Below, piece by piece: positions 20,735 to 28,918 of a DNA stretch of 64,000 nt. The notes under the pieces were generated by a model. It did no database searches, had not been told where the DNA came from, and was given only the letters and a program-made list of their open reading frames with translations. Position numbers and translations under genes: made by a program. The stretch is from assembly GCA_024234875.1 (NCBI GenBank), contig JACKNM010000008.1, positions 124,001 to 188,000 of the forward strand, read 5' to 3'. The stretch's first letter is position 1. Each line of letters opens with the position of its first letter. The stretch comes from Ectothiorhodospiraceae bacterium. Its GTDB lineage: Bacteria; Pseudomonadota; Gammaproteobacteria; HK1.

Positions 20735-23700
20735 ATGGTCGCCTCCGCCCCATTCCCGCGCTCGACCGATCCCGGCCTCGGGCGTGGGTCGATCGCGGTG
20801 CTGTACGGGCTTTCGGGCTTCGCGAGCCTCGGCTACCAGGTGGTGTGGTTCCGGCTCGGTGCCGACCGCTTCGGCGCCACCGCCCTCACCTTCGTGCTGG
20901 TCCTCGTCACCTTCATCGTGGGCCTGGCGGTGGGCGCGCTGGCGAGCGCGCCGATGTCACGCCTGGTGGGCCGCTGGACCGGACTGCCGGGAGCCCTGGC
21001 GCGCTGGGGCGTGCTGGAGCTGGCGGTGGTGCTGGCGGTGGCGATCACCCCGGCGATGGGGCTGCTCGGACTCCCGTCGCCGCCGAGCTACGTGCCACGC
21101 GACGGGCTGCTGTGGCCGTCGCTCGGGAGCGAGGCGACCCAGGTCGCGGTGACCGTCGTGTGCATCGCACTGCCCACGCTGCTGATGGGGGCGACCTACC
21201 CGCTGCTCTGCACCCTCGGCGGCCTCACCCCGGGACGCCCGTCGCGGCGCCCGTCCGGGCTCTACGCGGCCAACACCCTGGGTGCCTGCATCGGGGTCGT
21301 GGCGACCGAGCTCTGGCTGCTGCCGAGGCTCGGCCACGAGTGGGCCCTGCTCGCGCTGATGGCGCTGAACACCGGGCTCGGTCTGGTCGCCCTCGGCGCC
21401 GGCGCACGTGCCGGGCGGACCGCGGCCGAGGCGCCATCGCGCGATGCCCCTCGCGCCGACGACTGCGGCAGCGCTCGGGCGCCGGTGGTCCTGCTGGCGG
21501 TGCTCGCCGGGCTCGCCACCGGTCTCGTCGAGGGCGACGTGATCAAGCGCGTCTGGCTGCTGCAGGCGACCTCGAGCGCGGCGATGGCATTCGTGTCCTT
21601 CTGGGCCATCCTCGCCATCGCGTGCGCAGCGGCGACGGTGCGCGCGTTGCCCGGCATCGGCCTCGCTCACCTCAAGGTGGCCTGGGTCCTCGGCGCGCTG
21701 GCCTATGCCGCTGCATGGCACCACGCGTACCCGCTGCGCGACTGGCTACAGACCCTCGCCCTCGGCCCGGCCGATGCCTGGGTCGGCGCCCAACCGTTGC
21801 CGCCGGAGCAAGTGCAGGTCGAGCTCCGCCACGACCCGTGGCTGCTGCTGGCCTACGTCGGCATCTTCGTGTTCCCGGTCTTCTACTGCCTGTCGATCAC
21901 CCTGCCGTGGCTCTGCGACCGCGCGGGCGGCCGCCAGCGCCGCATCGGCCTCCTGTACGGGCTCGACACCCTCGCCTTCTGCGCCGGTGCGGTGCTGGCA
22001 GGCTGGGCCGCGCCGCGCGTGGATCTCTTCTACGCGCTGAAGGCGTCGATGCTGGCGCTACTCGTGCTCACCGTGGCGGTGTTGGTGCTGCCGGCACGAC
22101 CGCTGCGCCGTCCCTGGCTACCGGCCACCGCGATCGGGCTGGCGCTGGCGCTCGCTGCCGCGGTGGTGCCCCGGGGCTTCGACGCCGCGCTCCTCGACCC
22201 GCGCGATCCCAACAGCGCCTACCCGGCCCGGGCGCTCGCGAGCAACGCGGTTCACACCACCTGGGTGGTGGCCAACCCGCAGGGCGACCGCCTCTACTTC
22301 GACGGCCATTCGATGTCCGGAGTCGCCTTCCCGGCGCAGCTCTACATGCGGCTGATGGCGCACTGGCCGCTGCTCGCGCAGCCGTCGCCGCGCCGCGCAC
22401 TGCTGATCGGCTACGGTGTCGGCAACACCGCGGCGGCGCTGGCCGCGCACCCGAGCCTGGAGGCGATCGACGTCGTCGAGCTGAACCACCAGGTCATCGC
22501 CACCGCGCCGGAGTTCGACGCGGTGAACGGCCCGGTTCGCGACGACCCGCGGGTGCGCATCCACATCGACGACGGTCGACGCTTCCTGCGCGCCCCGGGC
22601 CCGACCTACGACCTCGTCACCAGCGAGCCCCCGCCGCCGCTCCACGACGGCGTCTACCGCCTCTACTCCGAGGAGTACTACCGCGACGCGCTCGCCCGCC
22701 TGCGCGAGAGCGGGATGCTGACGCAGTGGCTCCCGGCCTACCAGCTCTCCCCGGCCGCGGTCGAGCGCATCGTGTCGACGTTCGTCGCGGTGTTCCCGCA
22801 CGCAGTGCTGCTCACGGGCTACGGGCGGGAGTACGTGCTGGTCGGCTCGCGCGCCCCGCTCGACCTCGCGCGGCTGGTCGAGCGCGCTCGCGAGCCGGGC
22901 CCGGTCGCCAGTGACCTCCACCGGCTCGGAATCACCGATCCCGCCGCATTGCTCGCCCGCATCGTCGTCCCGGACTCGGAGCTACGCGCCCGATACCTCG
23001 GCGGGCCGCGGGTGAGCGATCTGCGCAACGACCTCGCCTACCTGCCGGCCGACCCGCGCCACCCGCCCCTGCTCGCCTACGCCCCGAGCGCGGTGCGCGC
23101 GCTGCTCGACGACCCGACCCTCGGCGCGGCCGGCGAGCGCGCCCGCGCGGCGACCGCACACCTCGGTCTGCTGCGGCTGGTGGTCCCGGACTTCCCGGTC
23201 GACTCGCTGATTCCACTCGGTGTCGAGGCCGCGCCCGGCGTCGCGCTCGCCGGCGCCGACTGGCGCGCCATCGGCTCGGCGCTGAACCGCTACCAGGCGG
23301 CACGGGCGGCGGGGGACGACGCGGCCGCGCTCACGCTGGTCGAGGCCGCCCTCGCAGTGACACCCGAGCAGCCCCTGGTCCAGCTCGAGCGGGCGGCGCG
23401 GCTGCGCGACCTCGGCCGGGCGTCGGAGGCAGCGGCAGCGGTGGCGGCCGCCGCCGCGGTCGCGCCGGCGCATCCCCGCGTACTGCTCGAGGGCGCACGC
23501 GTGCTCGCCGAGACCGGGCGGCTGGACGCCGCGCTCGAGCAGGCGACTCGGGCGGCAGCAGTGGCACCGGACGACCCCGAGCCGGCACTCGTCGCGGGCG
23601 AGGTGCTGGTGCGGGGCGGTCGCCTCGCCGAGGCAGTGGGGCAGTTCGAGGAAGCGCTTCGCCGCGCGCCCGGACATCCGGCGGCGACGACCGCGCTCAC

Positions 23701-23737
23701 CCGGGCCATCGCACGGCTGCGCGCGGTCGCGCGATGA
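20735..23737 (+). CDS. Multi-pass membrane protein with spermidine-synthase-like domain and TPRs
   Basis: A 1000-residue fusion. Residues ~15-490 contain about 12 hydrophobic helices with the opening SGFASLGYQVVWFR typical of membrane proteins fused to aminopropyltransferase-like domains. Residues ~545-710 form a Rossmann methyltransferase/spermidine-synthase fold (LLIGYGVGNTAAAL, VVELNHQV, DDGRRFL, YDLVTSEPPPP). The last ~150 residues are Ala-rich tetratricopeptide-like repeats. In SpeE the catalytic Asp sits in D-x-x-DP, whereas here SEPPPP replaces it, so true spermidine synthesis is doubtful. Divergent from recC by 104 bp; no partner gene. Substrate unknown. Confidence 0.75.
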   Translation: MVASAPFPRSTDPGLGRGSIAVLYGLSGFASLGYQVVWFRLGADRFGATALTFVLVLVTFIVGLAVGALASAPMSRLVGRWTGLPGALARWGVLELAVVLAVAITPAMGLLGLPSPPSYVPRDGLLWPSLGSEATQVAVTVVCIALPTLLMGATYPLLCTLGGLTPGRPSRRPSGLYAANTLGACIGVVATELWLLPRLGHEWALLALMALNTGLGLVALGAGARAGRTAAEAPSRDAPRADDCGSARAPVVLLAVLAGLATGLVEGDVIKRVWLLQATSSAAMAFVSFWAILAIACAAATVRALPGIGLAHLKVAWVLGALAYAAAWHHAYPLRDWLQTLALGPADAWVGAQPLPPEQVQVELRHDPWLLLAYVGIFVFPVFYCLSITLPWLCDRAGGRQRRIGLLYGLDTLAFCAGAVLAGWAAPRVDLFYALKASMLALLVLTVAVLVLPARPLRRPWLPATAIGLALALAAAVVPRGFDAALLDPRDPNSAYPARALASNAVHTTWVVANPQGDRLYFDGHSMSGVAFPAQLYMRLMAHWPLLAQPSPRRALLIGYGVGNTAAALAAHPSLEAIDVVELNHQVIATAPEFDAVNGPVRDDPRVRIHIDDGRRFLRAPGPTYDLVTSEPPPPLHDGVYRLYSEEYYRDALARLRESGMLTQWLPAYQLSPAAVERIVSTFVAVFPHAVLLTGYGREYVLVGSRAPLDLARLVERAREPGPVASDLHRLGITDPAALLARIVVPDSELRARYLGGPRVSDLRNDLAYLPADPRHPPLLAYAPSAVRALLDDPTLGAAGERARAATAHLGLLRLVVPDFPVDSLIPLGVEAAPGVALAGADWRAIGSALNRYQAARAAGDDAAALTLVEAALAVTPEQPLVQLERAARLRDLGRASEAAAAVAAAAAVAPAHPRVLLEGARVLAETGRLDAALEQATRAAAVAPDDPEPALVAGEVLVRGGRLAEAVGQFEEALRRAPGHPAATTALTRAIARLRAVAR

Positions 23738-23747
23738 GTACCCGGGC

Positions 23748-23769
23748 GCCGGCCCCGACTCGGGCCGGC
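23748..23769. terminator. GC hairpin between convergent genes
   Basis: A perfect 8-bp stem (23748-23755 with 23762-23769) around a 6-nt loop lies in the 64-bp gap between two convergent genes. It could end transcription from both sides; it has no T-tract. Confidence 0.5.
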
Positions 23770-23801
23770 ACCCCGGCGCGGTCACGCGACGACTGCGGGA
23801 C

Positions 23802-24002
23802 TCAGGCCTCGGACTTCTCCAGCGGGCAGGTCCGCAGCCCGATCAGGCCGTAGGCCGGGCACCAGCGGAGCAGCCCGGTGACCAGCGGCACCACACCGAT
23901 CCAGCCCCAGGGGGTCTGCGGCCCGACGAACACCAGGGCGATGAGCACCAGCCCCACGACGATTCGCAACACGCGATCGATCCCACCGACGTTCTTGGTC
24001 AT
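23802..24002 (-). CDS. DUF2892 small inner-membrane protein
   Basis: A 66-residue protein with two hydrophobic helices. It has the DUF2892 pattern NVGGIDRVLRIVVGLVLIAL, then LLRWCPAYGLIGLRTC. The two cysteines near the C-terminus are typical of this family, which also forms the membrane tail of rhodanese YgaP. Start: ATG 24002 with GAGGAGGGC upstream; the frame opens earlier, but the conserved N-terminus is here. It lies 79 bp downstream of a Crp-family regulator on the same strand, a pairing seen in other proteobacteria and suggesting sulfur or nitrosative stress handling. Function unproven. Confidence 0.8.
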   Translation of the reverse strand: MTKNVGGIDRVLRIVVGLVLIALVFVGPQTPWGWIGVVPLVTGLLRWCPAYGLIGLRTCPLEKSEA

Positions 24003-24081
24003 CTCAGCGCCCTCCTCGAGGCGACAGTGAACTGTGAGGCACACAGACTGCCTGCCCCTCCGACCGATGTCGGTGACCGGG

Positions 24082-24780
24082 TCACCGAGCGCGGCCGGCG
24101 ATTCGCTCCAGAGCCGGGCGGTCGAGAAGCTCGATGCGACCGCGACCGAGGCGCACGCGGCCCTCGACCTCGAGCCGCTTGAGGTGACGGGACACCACCT
24201 CGCGGGCGGTCCCGACCTCCACCGCCAGCGTGTGGTGGGTGACGCGCGCCTCGTTCTCCGAGTGGCTCATGTCCAGCACGGCGGCACAGATCCGCTGGTC
24301 GAGATCACCGTAGGCGACCGACTCGATGCGGTGCACCAGCACCGCCAGGCGCTTGCCGAGGCCTGCGAACACGAGCCGCCGGAACCCCTCCGAGCGCTCC
24401 ATGGCAGTCCAGAACGCCTCGCTGCTGACCGCCAGCGCCACCACGTCACCCTCGGCCACGCCGTAGGCGGGGTAGCGGTCGCCGGAGAGCAGGCACGACA
24501 CCGTGAGCACGCAGGCCTCGCCCGGGCCGACGCGGTACAGGGTCACCGCCCGTCCCTCCGCCGTCGACAGCTCGACCCGCACCGCTCCCTCGACGACCAG
24601 CAGGAAGGCGCGACAGGGGCTCGCGAGCCCGAACGCCGCCGCGCCGTCGGACAGGCGCACCACGGTGGCGGCGTCGAGCACCTGGGCGGTGGACGGATCC
24701 AGCCTCGCGGCCAGCGGCGCCAGACGCTCGCGCCACGAGGCGGTGGCGCTCGGGGCGATGGGCGGATGGACGGTCTCCAT
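24082..24780 (-). CDS. Crp/Fnr-family transcriptional regulator
   Basis: A 232-residue regulator with a cyclic-nucleotide-binding-like beta-roll (about 40-130), a dimer helix (about 140-165) and a C-terminal winged helix (THHTLAVEVGTAREVVSRHLKRLEVEG). Cysteines in SPCRAF and GEACVLTVSCLL are those of a Crp clade that often sits beside DUF2892 genes. It lacks the N-terminal cysteine cluster of FNR, so an FNR-type 4Fe-4S sensor is unlikely. Start ATG 24780 follows AGAGAGG by nine bases; a TTG nine bases earlier is less likely. It probably controls the downstream DUF2892 gene. Confidence 0.85.
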   Translation of the reverse strand: METVHPPIAPSATASWRERLAPLAARLDPSTAQVLDAATVVRLSDGAAAFGLASPCRAFLLVVEGAVRVELSTAEGRAVTLYRVGPGEACVLTVSCLLSGDRYPAYGVAEGDVVALAVSSEAFWTAMERSEGFRRLVFAGLGKRLAVLVHRIESVAYGDLDQRICAAVLDMSHSENEARVTHHTLAVEVGTAREVVSRHLKRLEVEGRVRLGRGRIELLDRPALERIAGRAR

Positions 24781-24990
24781 ACCAGGCAACCTCTCTCGTC
24801 GAGTAGCATCGGACGCCCCGAGTATATGAGCGCGGGGTGCCCCGGCAGCCGAGGTGATGCCGCCGTCTCACTGATTCTTGACGACGATCAGCCGGCGACC
24901 GAGCGCACGCCGGGATGGGCGACTCCGACCGGCTGTGTTAGCTTCGTCGGCCCGTCGGCCGCCGCGCCGCCCGTCGCTGGAGAGCCACCG

Positions 24991-25752
24991 ATGTCGACCC
25001 GTGCCGCCCTTCGCCCCGTCGAGTACACCGAGTCCGAGTGGCAGGTCCGCTGCGACCTCGCCGCATGCTATCGGCTGTTCGTCCGCTACGGCTGGACGGA
25101 CCTCATCTACACCCACATCTCGGCCCGGCACCCGACCCATCCGGACCGCTACCTGATCAACCCGTTCGGGTTGCTGTTCGAGGAGATCACCGCCTCCAGC
25201 CTCATCGAGGTGGACTGGGACGGCAACGTGGTTCGCGGCGACTTCCCCTACAACGCCGCCGGCCACGCCATTCACAGCGCGGTGCTGCAGGCACGGCCGG
25301 ACGTGAACTGGGTGCTGCACACTCACACCCGCGCGGGAATGGCCGTGTCGTGCATGCGCGCCGGCCTGCTTCCGCTCACCCAGCAGGCGATGTTCCTGCA
25401 GGGACGGATCTCCTACCACGACTGGGACCTGCAGACTGCGGGCCCGGAGGAGTGCGAGAGCCTCGCCCGCGACCTCGGCCCCAGCAACTACGTGATGATC
25501 CTCCACAACCACGGCTTGCTGACCTGCGCGCCGACCATCGGCGAGGCGTTCGTGCACCTCTACACCATCGAGAGCGCGTGCAAGGTCCAGGTCGACGTGA
25601 TGACCTCCGGGGCGGAGATCATCACACCGAGCGCGGACGCCCTGGCGCGCACCGCGGAGCTCGGCGCGCCCGGAAAGCTGATGACCGGCGAGCGCGAGTG
25701 GGCGGCGCTGACGCGCTGGCTCGACGCCAGGGACCCGAGCTACCGAACCTGA
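24991..25752 (+). CDS. Class II aldolase/adducin-family protein
   Basis: A 253-residue protein with the class II aldolase fold. It shows YTHISARHP, NPFGLLFEEITASSLIEVD, the zinc pair in LHTHTRAG and a third His in ILHNHGLLT. Members with this N-terminus are broad: some are fuculose- or ribulose-phosphate aldolases, others of unknown role. GGAGAG lies ahead of ATG 24991. The frame is open back to 24034, but that is antisense to the Crp gene. The neighbours are a regulator and an orphan gene, so the substrate cannot be inferred. Confidence 0.85.
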   Translation: MSTRAALRPVEYTESEWQVRCDLAACYRLFVRYGWTDLIYTHISARHPTHPDRYLINPFGLLFEEITASSLIEVDWDGNVVRGDFPYNAAGHAIHSAVLQARPDVNWVLHTHTRAGMAVSCMRAGLLPLTQQAMFLQGRISYHDWDLQTAGPEECESLARDLGPSNYVMILHNHGLLTCAPTIGEAFVHLYTIESACKVQVDVMTSGAEIITPSADALARTAELGAPGKLMTGEREWAALTRWLDARDPSYRT

Positions 25753-25862
25753 GGGCGCGTCGCCCGGCGCGCCCCCCGTCCGCACCACGCGCCGGTCACC
25801 CCGGCGCGGATTCCGATCCTCGGCCCGCGCCACGGCGCGGGCCGGCCGCCCAGGAGCGCTCG

Positions 25863-26321
25863 ATGAGCCAGCCCGAATCCGAGATGGAGCCCGACTGGGA
25901 CACCCCACTCACCGTCACGCTGACTCCGGAGGAGATCATCCACACCCTCTTCGCCAGCGCCGAGACGGTGCACACCGGCTGGGACTCGTGCATCGAGACC
26001 AAGCTGATCCTGTGGGACGTCAGCACCGTGGGCGAGCACGGGGACAACCACTGCCGTCTGGTCGAGCAGGAGTACGTCGAGGAGGACTCGCCGGACATCA
26101 CCTGGCGGGACTGGGCGGTGGAGTTGAAGATCGACGAGACCTACATCACCGCCCACTGGCGCGCCGACGACCGCGCCTCACCCTCGGAGTGGGACTGGTG
26201 CGCCGACCAGGCGGAGAGCGCCTTCGGCTCGGCCTGCCTGCTGATGGGCAAGCGTGTGCGCAAGGGACTGGTGGTCGAGGACGCGCCGCGCAGTCGCCGC
26301 GCGCCCCGCACCCGGCACTGA
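25863..26321 (+). CDS. Hypothetical acidic protein
   Basis: A 152-residue soluble protein, not recognised. It is acidic and Trp-rich (WDTPLTVTL, GWDSCIETK, ITWRDWAVELKIDETYITAHWR, SEWDWCADQAE) with a basic tail (RSRRAPRTRH). No signal peptide or membrane helix. It follows the aldolase by 110 bp on the same strand and ends just before a repeat-like intergenic hairpin. The start is ATG 25863, where the antisense-free frame begins. Coding is supported by its balanced composition, with no opposing gene. Confidence 0.55.
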   Translation: MSQPESEMEPDWDTPLTVTLTPEEIIHTLFASAETVHTGWDSCIETKLILWDVSTVGEHGDNHCRLVEQEYVEEDSPDITWRDWAVELKIDETYITAHWRADDRASPSEWDWCADQAESAFGSACLLMGKRVRKGLVVEDAPRSRRAPRTRH

Positions 26322-26387
26322 CGGCCAGCCGCGCTTCGACGCGGACCCCGCTTCTTCGCGGCGTCCGGCTCGGCGCTCGGGGAGCCC

Positions 26388-26445
26388 ACGGTCCCTGAGC
26401 CACCCTGACCGCGGCCGCAGGGCGCGGTCAGGGTGAGTCGAAGGG
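26388..26445. repeat. REP-like intergenic element with perfect hairpin
   Basis: The outer parts (GTCCCTGAGC near 26391-26400 and GAGTCGAAGGGC near 26435-26446) resemble the CCCTGAGC/GTCGAAGGG palindromic intergenic repeats scattered in many proteobacteria. Between them is a perfect 13-bp stem (26401-26413 with 26423-26435) and a 9-nt loop. It lies between convergent genes, where it could also act as a bidirectional terminator. Confidence 0.5.
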
Positions 26446-26468
26446 CGAAGGCCGGGACGCGAGGTCCC

Positions 26469-27338
26469 TCAAGCCGGGGGGCGCGCGCCTTGCTCGCCGA
26501 GCATGCCGAGGATGCGGCGGACGTACTGGCGCGTCTCGGCGTAGGGGGGAATCCCGCCGTGGCGGTCGACGGCGTGCTCACCGGCGTTGTAGCCGGCGAG
26601 GACTCGGCGTAGGTCGCCGTCGAAATAGTCGCTGAGCCACCGCAGATAGGCCATGCCTCCGCGCAGGTTCGCGACCGGATCCCACACGTCCTCGACCCCG
26701 AAGCGACTCGCGGTCGCCGGGATGAGCTGCATCAGACCCTGGGCGTTCTTCGGCGAGCGTGCCCGCGGGTTGAAGTTCGACTCGGTCTGAATCACCGCGA
26801 GCACGAGGTCGGGCGGCAGCGCGAACTCCGGCGCCAGCACGCGGACCCAGCGCTCCACCGTCGCGCGGTCGGCAACCGCGCCGCGAGCGGCCAGGGGTCC
26901 GACCGTCCGCCCGTCGGGAAGCACACAACGCGGATCGCCGCCGCCGGCGCCGACCTGTGCCAGCATCCGCCGCGCGTGGGCATCGCCCTGCTCGGCCGCG
27001 AGACCGAACCAGACCGCCGCGAGACCGTCGTCACGAGCGACGCCGCGGCCATTGGCGTACATCCATCCGAGGGCGTACTGCGCCTGTGCGTGCCCTTGCC
27101 AGGCCGCCTCGCAGTAGAGCCGCACCGCCGCATCGTAGTCCTGCGCCACGCCCTCGCCGTGCTCGAATCGCAGCGCCCACTCCACCTGCTCGCCCGGCGC
27201 ACCGAGCAGCGCCAGGCGCTCGGGGTTCGGGACCCCGCCATCGGCCGGGACTCCGGTGGCTCCGGCCGACAGGGTGATGCCGAGGCCGAGTGCCGCACCG
27301 AGGAGCGCTCGAATCGGAAGGGTGGATCGTCGGGGCAT
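26469..27338 (-). CDS. Lytic transglycosylase (SLT) with Sel1-type repeats
   Basis: A 289-residue exported murein enzyme. A signal peptide (about 1-27) is followed by two Sel1/TPR-like repeats (about 50-125, AVRLYCEAAWQGHAQAQYALGWMYANGRG). Then comes an SLT domain (about 160-275) with catalytic Glu in VIQTESNFNPRARS and the later AQGLMQLIPATASRFG and LAGYNAGEHAV motifs. It cleaves glycan strands, perhaps to let an envelope machine pass. Upstream is a sigma-54 promoter (27409-27425) with two copies of the element also found before the PEP-CTERM gene, so it may be needed for exosortase-linked polysaccharide export. GAGGAG lies ten bases before the ATG. Confidence 0.88.
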   Translation of the reverse strand: MPRRSTLPIRALLGAALGLGITLSAGATGVPADGGVPNPERLALLGAPGEQVEWALRFEHGEGVAQDYDAAVRLYCEAAWQGHAQAQYALGWMYANGRGVARDDGLAAVWFGLAAEQGDAHARRMLAQVGAGGGDPRCVLPDGRTVGPLAARGAVADRATVERWVRVLAPEFALPPDLVLAVIQTESNFNPRARSPKNAQGLMQLIPATASRFGVEDVWDPVANLRGGMAYLRWLSDYFDGDLRRVLAGYNAGEHAVDRHGGIPPYAETRQYVRRILGMLGEQGARPPA

Positions 27339-27408
27339 CTACGAAAGACTCCTCGCTCGCGGTCCGCAGGTGACCCGAGCCGTTCCCAGGAACCGTCGGA
27401 ATGTCGTC

Positions 27409-27425
27409 ATGCAAGGCCTGTGCCT
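27409..27425 (-). promoter_or_regulatory. Sigma-54 promoter (-24/-12) of the SLT gene
   Basis: On the minus strand the sequence reads AGGCACAGGCCTTGCAT. The GG (27424-27423) and GC (27412-27411) are exactly 12 bases apart, and GGCAC/TTGCA match the RpoN consensus. The predicted start near 27399 gives a ~61-base leader to ATG 27338. Confidence 0.75.
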
Positions 27426-27488
27426 CGACATGATTCGGCATGGGAGAACAGCGACTTGAGGGCGACCCGGGTCGGCGCGCGCACGCCG

Positions 27489-27505
27489 GATGTAAGCGCC
27501 ACCGA
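27489..27505 (-). promoter_or_regulatory. Upstream element, proximal copy (TGTCG-N7-TTACA family)
   Basis: The minus-strand sequence CGTCGGTGGCGCTTACA matches nine of ten fixed positions. It is centred 86 bp upstream of the -12 GC, a normal distance for a sigma-54 activator site. Confidence 0.55.
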
Positions 27506-27600
27506 CGGCTCATGGCCTGCGAGACCACACAGGTCACCCGAAGCGAATCGACAAAGCTTATTGTTTTTAGCGAGTTATGGACGTTTTCTCGTGCAGAGTG

Positions 27601-28779
27601 TCATGTAAATTCTGCCGACAACGGCTCCTCCTCCACCCCCTCCCCGCGGAGGAAGCGCCCGATCTCCTCGATTCGGCGCTCGGTATCGGCATCCCCGAGG
27701 TCCAGCAGCCGGCCGAGATAGGCCGGCTCGAAGAGCAGGAGCGAGAGCGAGTCGGGCGACTCGGTGTCCCGGGTGCCGAAGCCGCGGGTGAAGAACCGCA
27801 GCGCCCGCGGCATCGCGACCTCCGCCGCGGCCGCCAGTCGGCCGAGGTCCATCGACGGGCGCAGCACCATCGCCCCCACCGGCACCATGCCCTGGCGCTG
27901 CGCAGGGGGAACGTGGGTCAGCAGACGCGTGATGCGGGCGAGGTTGGCGGCGTCGAAGTCGAACATGTCGAGGAAGACCGCGTTGGTCAGGGCCCCGATC
28001 ACCTGTGCCGGCGGCGGGTAGCCGTGCACCATCGGTCGTGGCGCCTCGCCGGGAGCGGGTCGGTAGCGCGTCGAGATCGCGACGATCCGGCGAGCGCCGA
28101 GGTGCAAGGCGGGGGAAAGCGGCGCGGTCAGACGGATTCCGCCGTCACCATGCCAGCCCGAGCCGAGGCGTACCGCCGGAAACAGCAGCGGAAGCGCGGC
28201 CGAGGCACGCACGTGGTCGATGGTCAGCGGCCCCTCGGCGCTGCGCCGATGCGGTCGTCGCCAGGGCGTGACCTCGCGCCCCTCGACCCAGGTCACCGAG
28301 CCACCGGACACGTAGTCCGAGGTGGTGATGCCGACGGCGTCGATGCGCCCCTGCGCGACCGCCGCCTCGACGCCGATCAGGCGGCCGTCTCGATTCGGCA
28401 GGCGCGCGCGCAGCAATGCGTCGAGCGGCGCGGTATCCAACATCCCGCGCGGCGACGGCATGGCGTGGCTGCCGCCGGTGGCGAGGCGCAGCCCCCAACG
28501 CCCGAAGCTCGCGGCGAGATGCGCGAGGTCCACCTCGAACACGTCGCGCGAGCGCAGCCCCGCCCACAGATCGACCAGACCGTCGACCGCGAGACGGAAC
28601 GCGCCGGCCCGCGACGCCAGCCAGGCCGCGTTGATCGCGCCGGCAGAGACTCCGGTGACGATCGGTGGCGCGAGGTCCGGAAAGTTGCGGGCGAGCGCCC
28701 GCAGGACGCCCACCTGGTAGGCGGCGCGCGCACCGCCCCCGCTCATCACCAGCGCCAGAGCCCCAGCCGCCGTCGACAA
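27601..28779 (-). CDS. Patatin-like phospholipase
   Basis: About 392 residues. The patatin oxyanion loop SGGGARAAYQVGVLRAL and nucleophile elbow GVSAGAINAA are near the N-terminus. The catalytic Asp lies in HGDGGIRLTAPLSPAL, giving the Ser-Asp dyad of patatin lipases. No signal peptide is clear. The start is uncertain: TTG 28779 preserves the first beta strand (ALALVMSGGG), while ATG 28746 would cut into it; the open frame extends to 29016 but there collides with the divergent ybaK-like gene. It probably hydrolyses membrane or storage lipid esters. Its 3' end carries the distal regulatory element of the SLT gene. Confidence 0.8.
   Translation of the reverse strand: MSTAAGALALVMSGGGARAAYQVGVLRALARNFPDLAPPIVTGVSAGAINAAWLASRAGAFRLAVDGLVDLWAGLRSRDVFEVDLAHLAASFGRWGLRLATGGSHAMPSPRGMLDTAPLDALLRARLPNRDGRLIGVEAAVAQGRIDAVGITTSDYVSGGSVTWVEGREVTPWRRPHRRSAEGPLTIDHVRASAALPLLFPAVRLGSGWHGDGGIRLTAPLSPALHLGARRIVAISTRYRPAPGEAPRPMVHGYPPPAQVIGALTNAVFLDMFDFDAANLARITRLLTHVPPAQRQGMVPVGAMVLRPSMDLGRLAAAAEVAMPRALRFFTRGFGTRDTESPDSLSLLLFEPAYLGRLLDLGDADTERRIEEIGRFLRGEGVEEEPLSAEFT
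27604..27620 (-). promoter_or_regulatory. Upstream element, distal copy (TGTCG-N7-TTACA)
   Basis: The minus-strand sequence TGTCGGCAGAATTTACA lies about 200 bp upstream of the SLT -12 box and overlaps the last codons of the patatin gene. It shares all ten fixed bases, and an AT-rich stretch (27550-27590) lies between it and the promoter. Confidence 0.65.
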
Positions 28780-28918
28780 CTCGCGATCCCCACTTCGAGC
28801 CTCACGAGCATAGCGCTCGCTTGCGGCAGTTGTTGAGCGCGAGCCGGGCGCCCGCTCACCTCGGGGGGAAGTCGCGCGACGGTTCCTCCGGCGCGGCTGC
28901 GCTGCTATCGTCGGCGCC

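Noticed and set aside
15295..21152. Very long plus-strand frames (737 and 1206 residues) across the recBC region
   Set aside because: Antisense shadows of recB and recC, caused by high GC third positions that remove stops.
22380..22860. Annotating the 1000-residue membrane protein as genuine spermidine synthase (speE)
   Set aside because: The domain is spermidine-synthase-like, but the catalytic acidic motif is replaced by SEPPPP and it is fused to membrane helices and TPRs.
24034..24990. Extended N-terminus of the class II aldolase back to 24034
   Set aside because: That stretch is antisense to the Crp-family gene; the aldolase N-terminus and ribosome site are at 24991.
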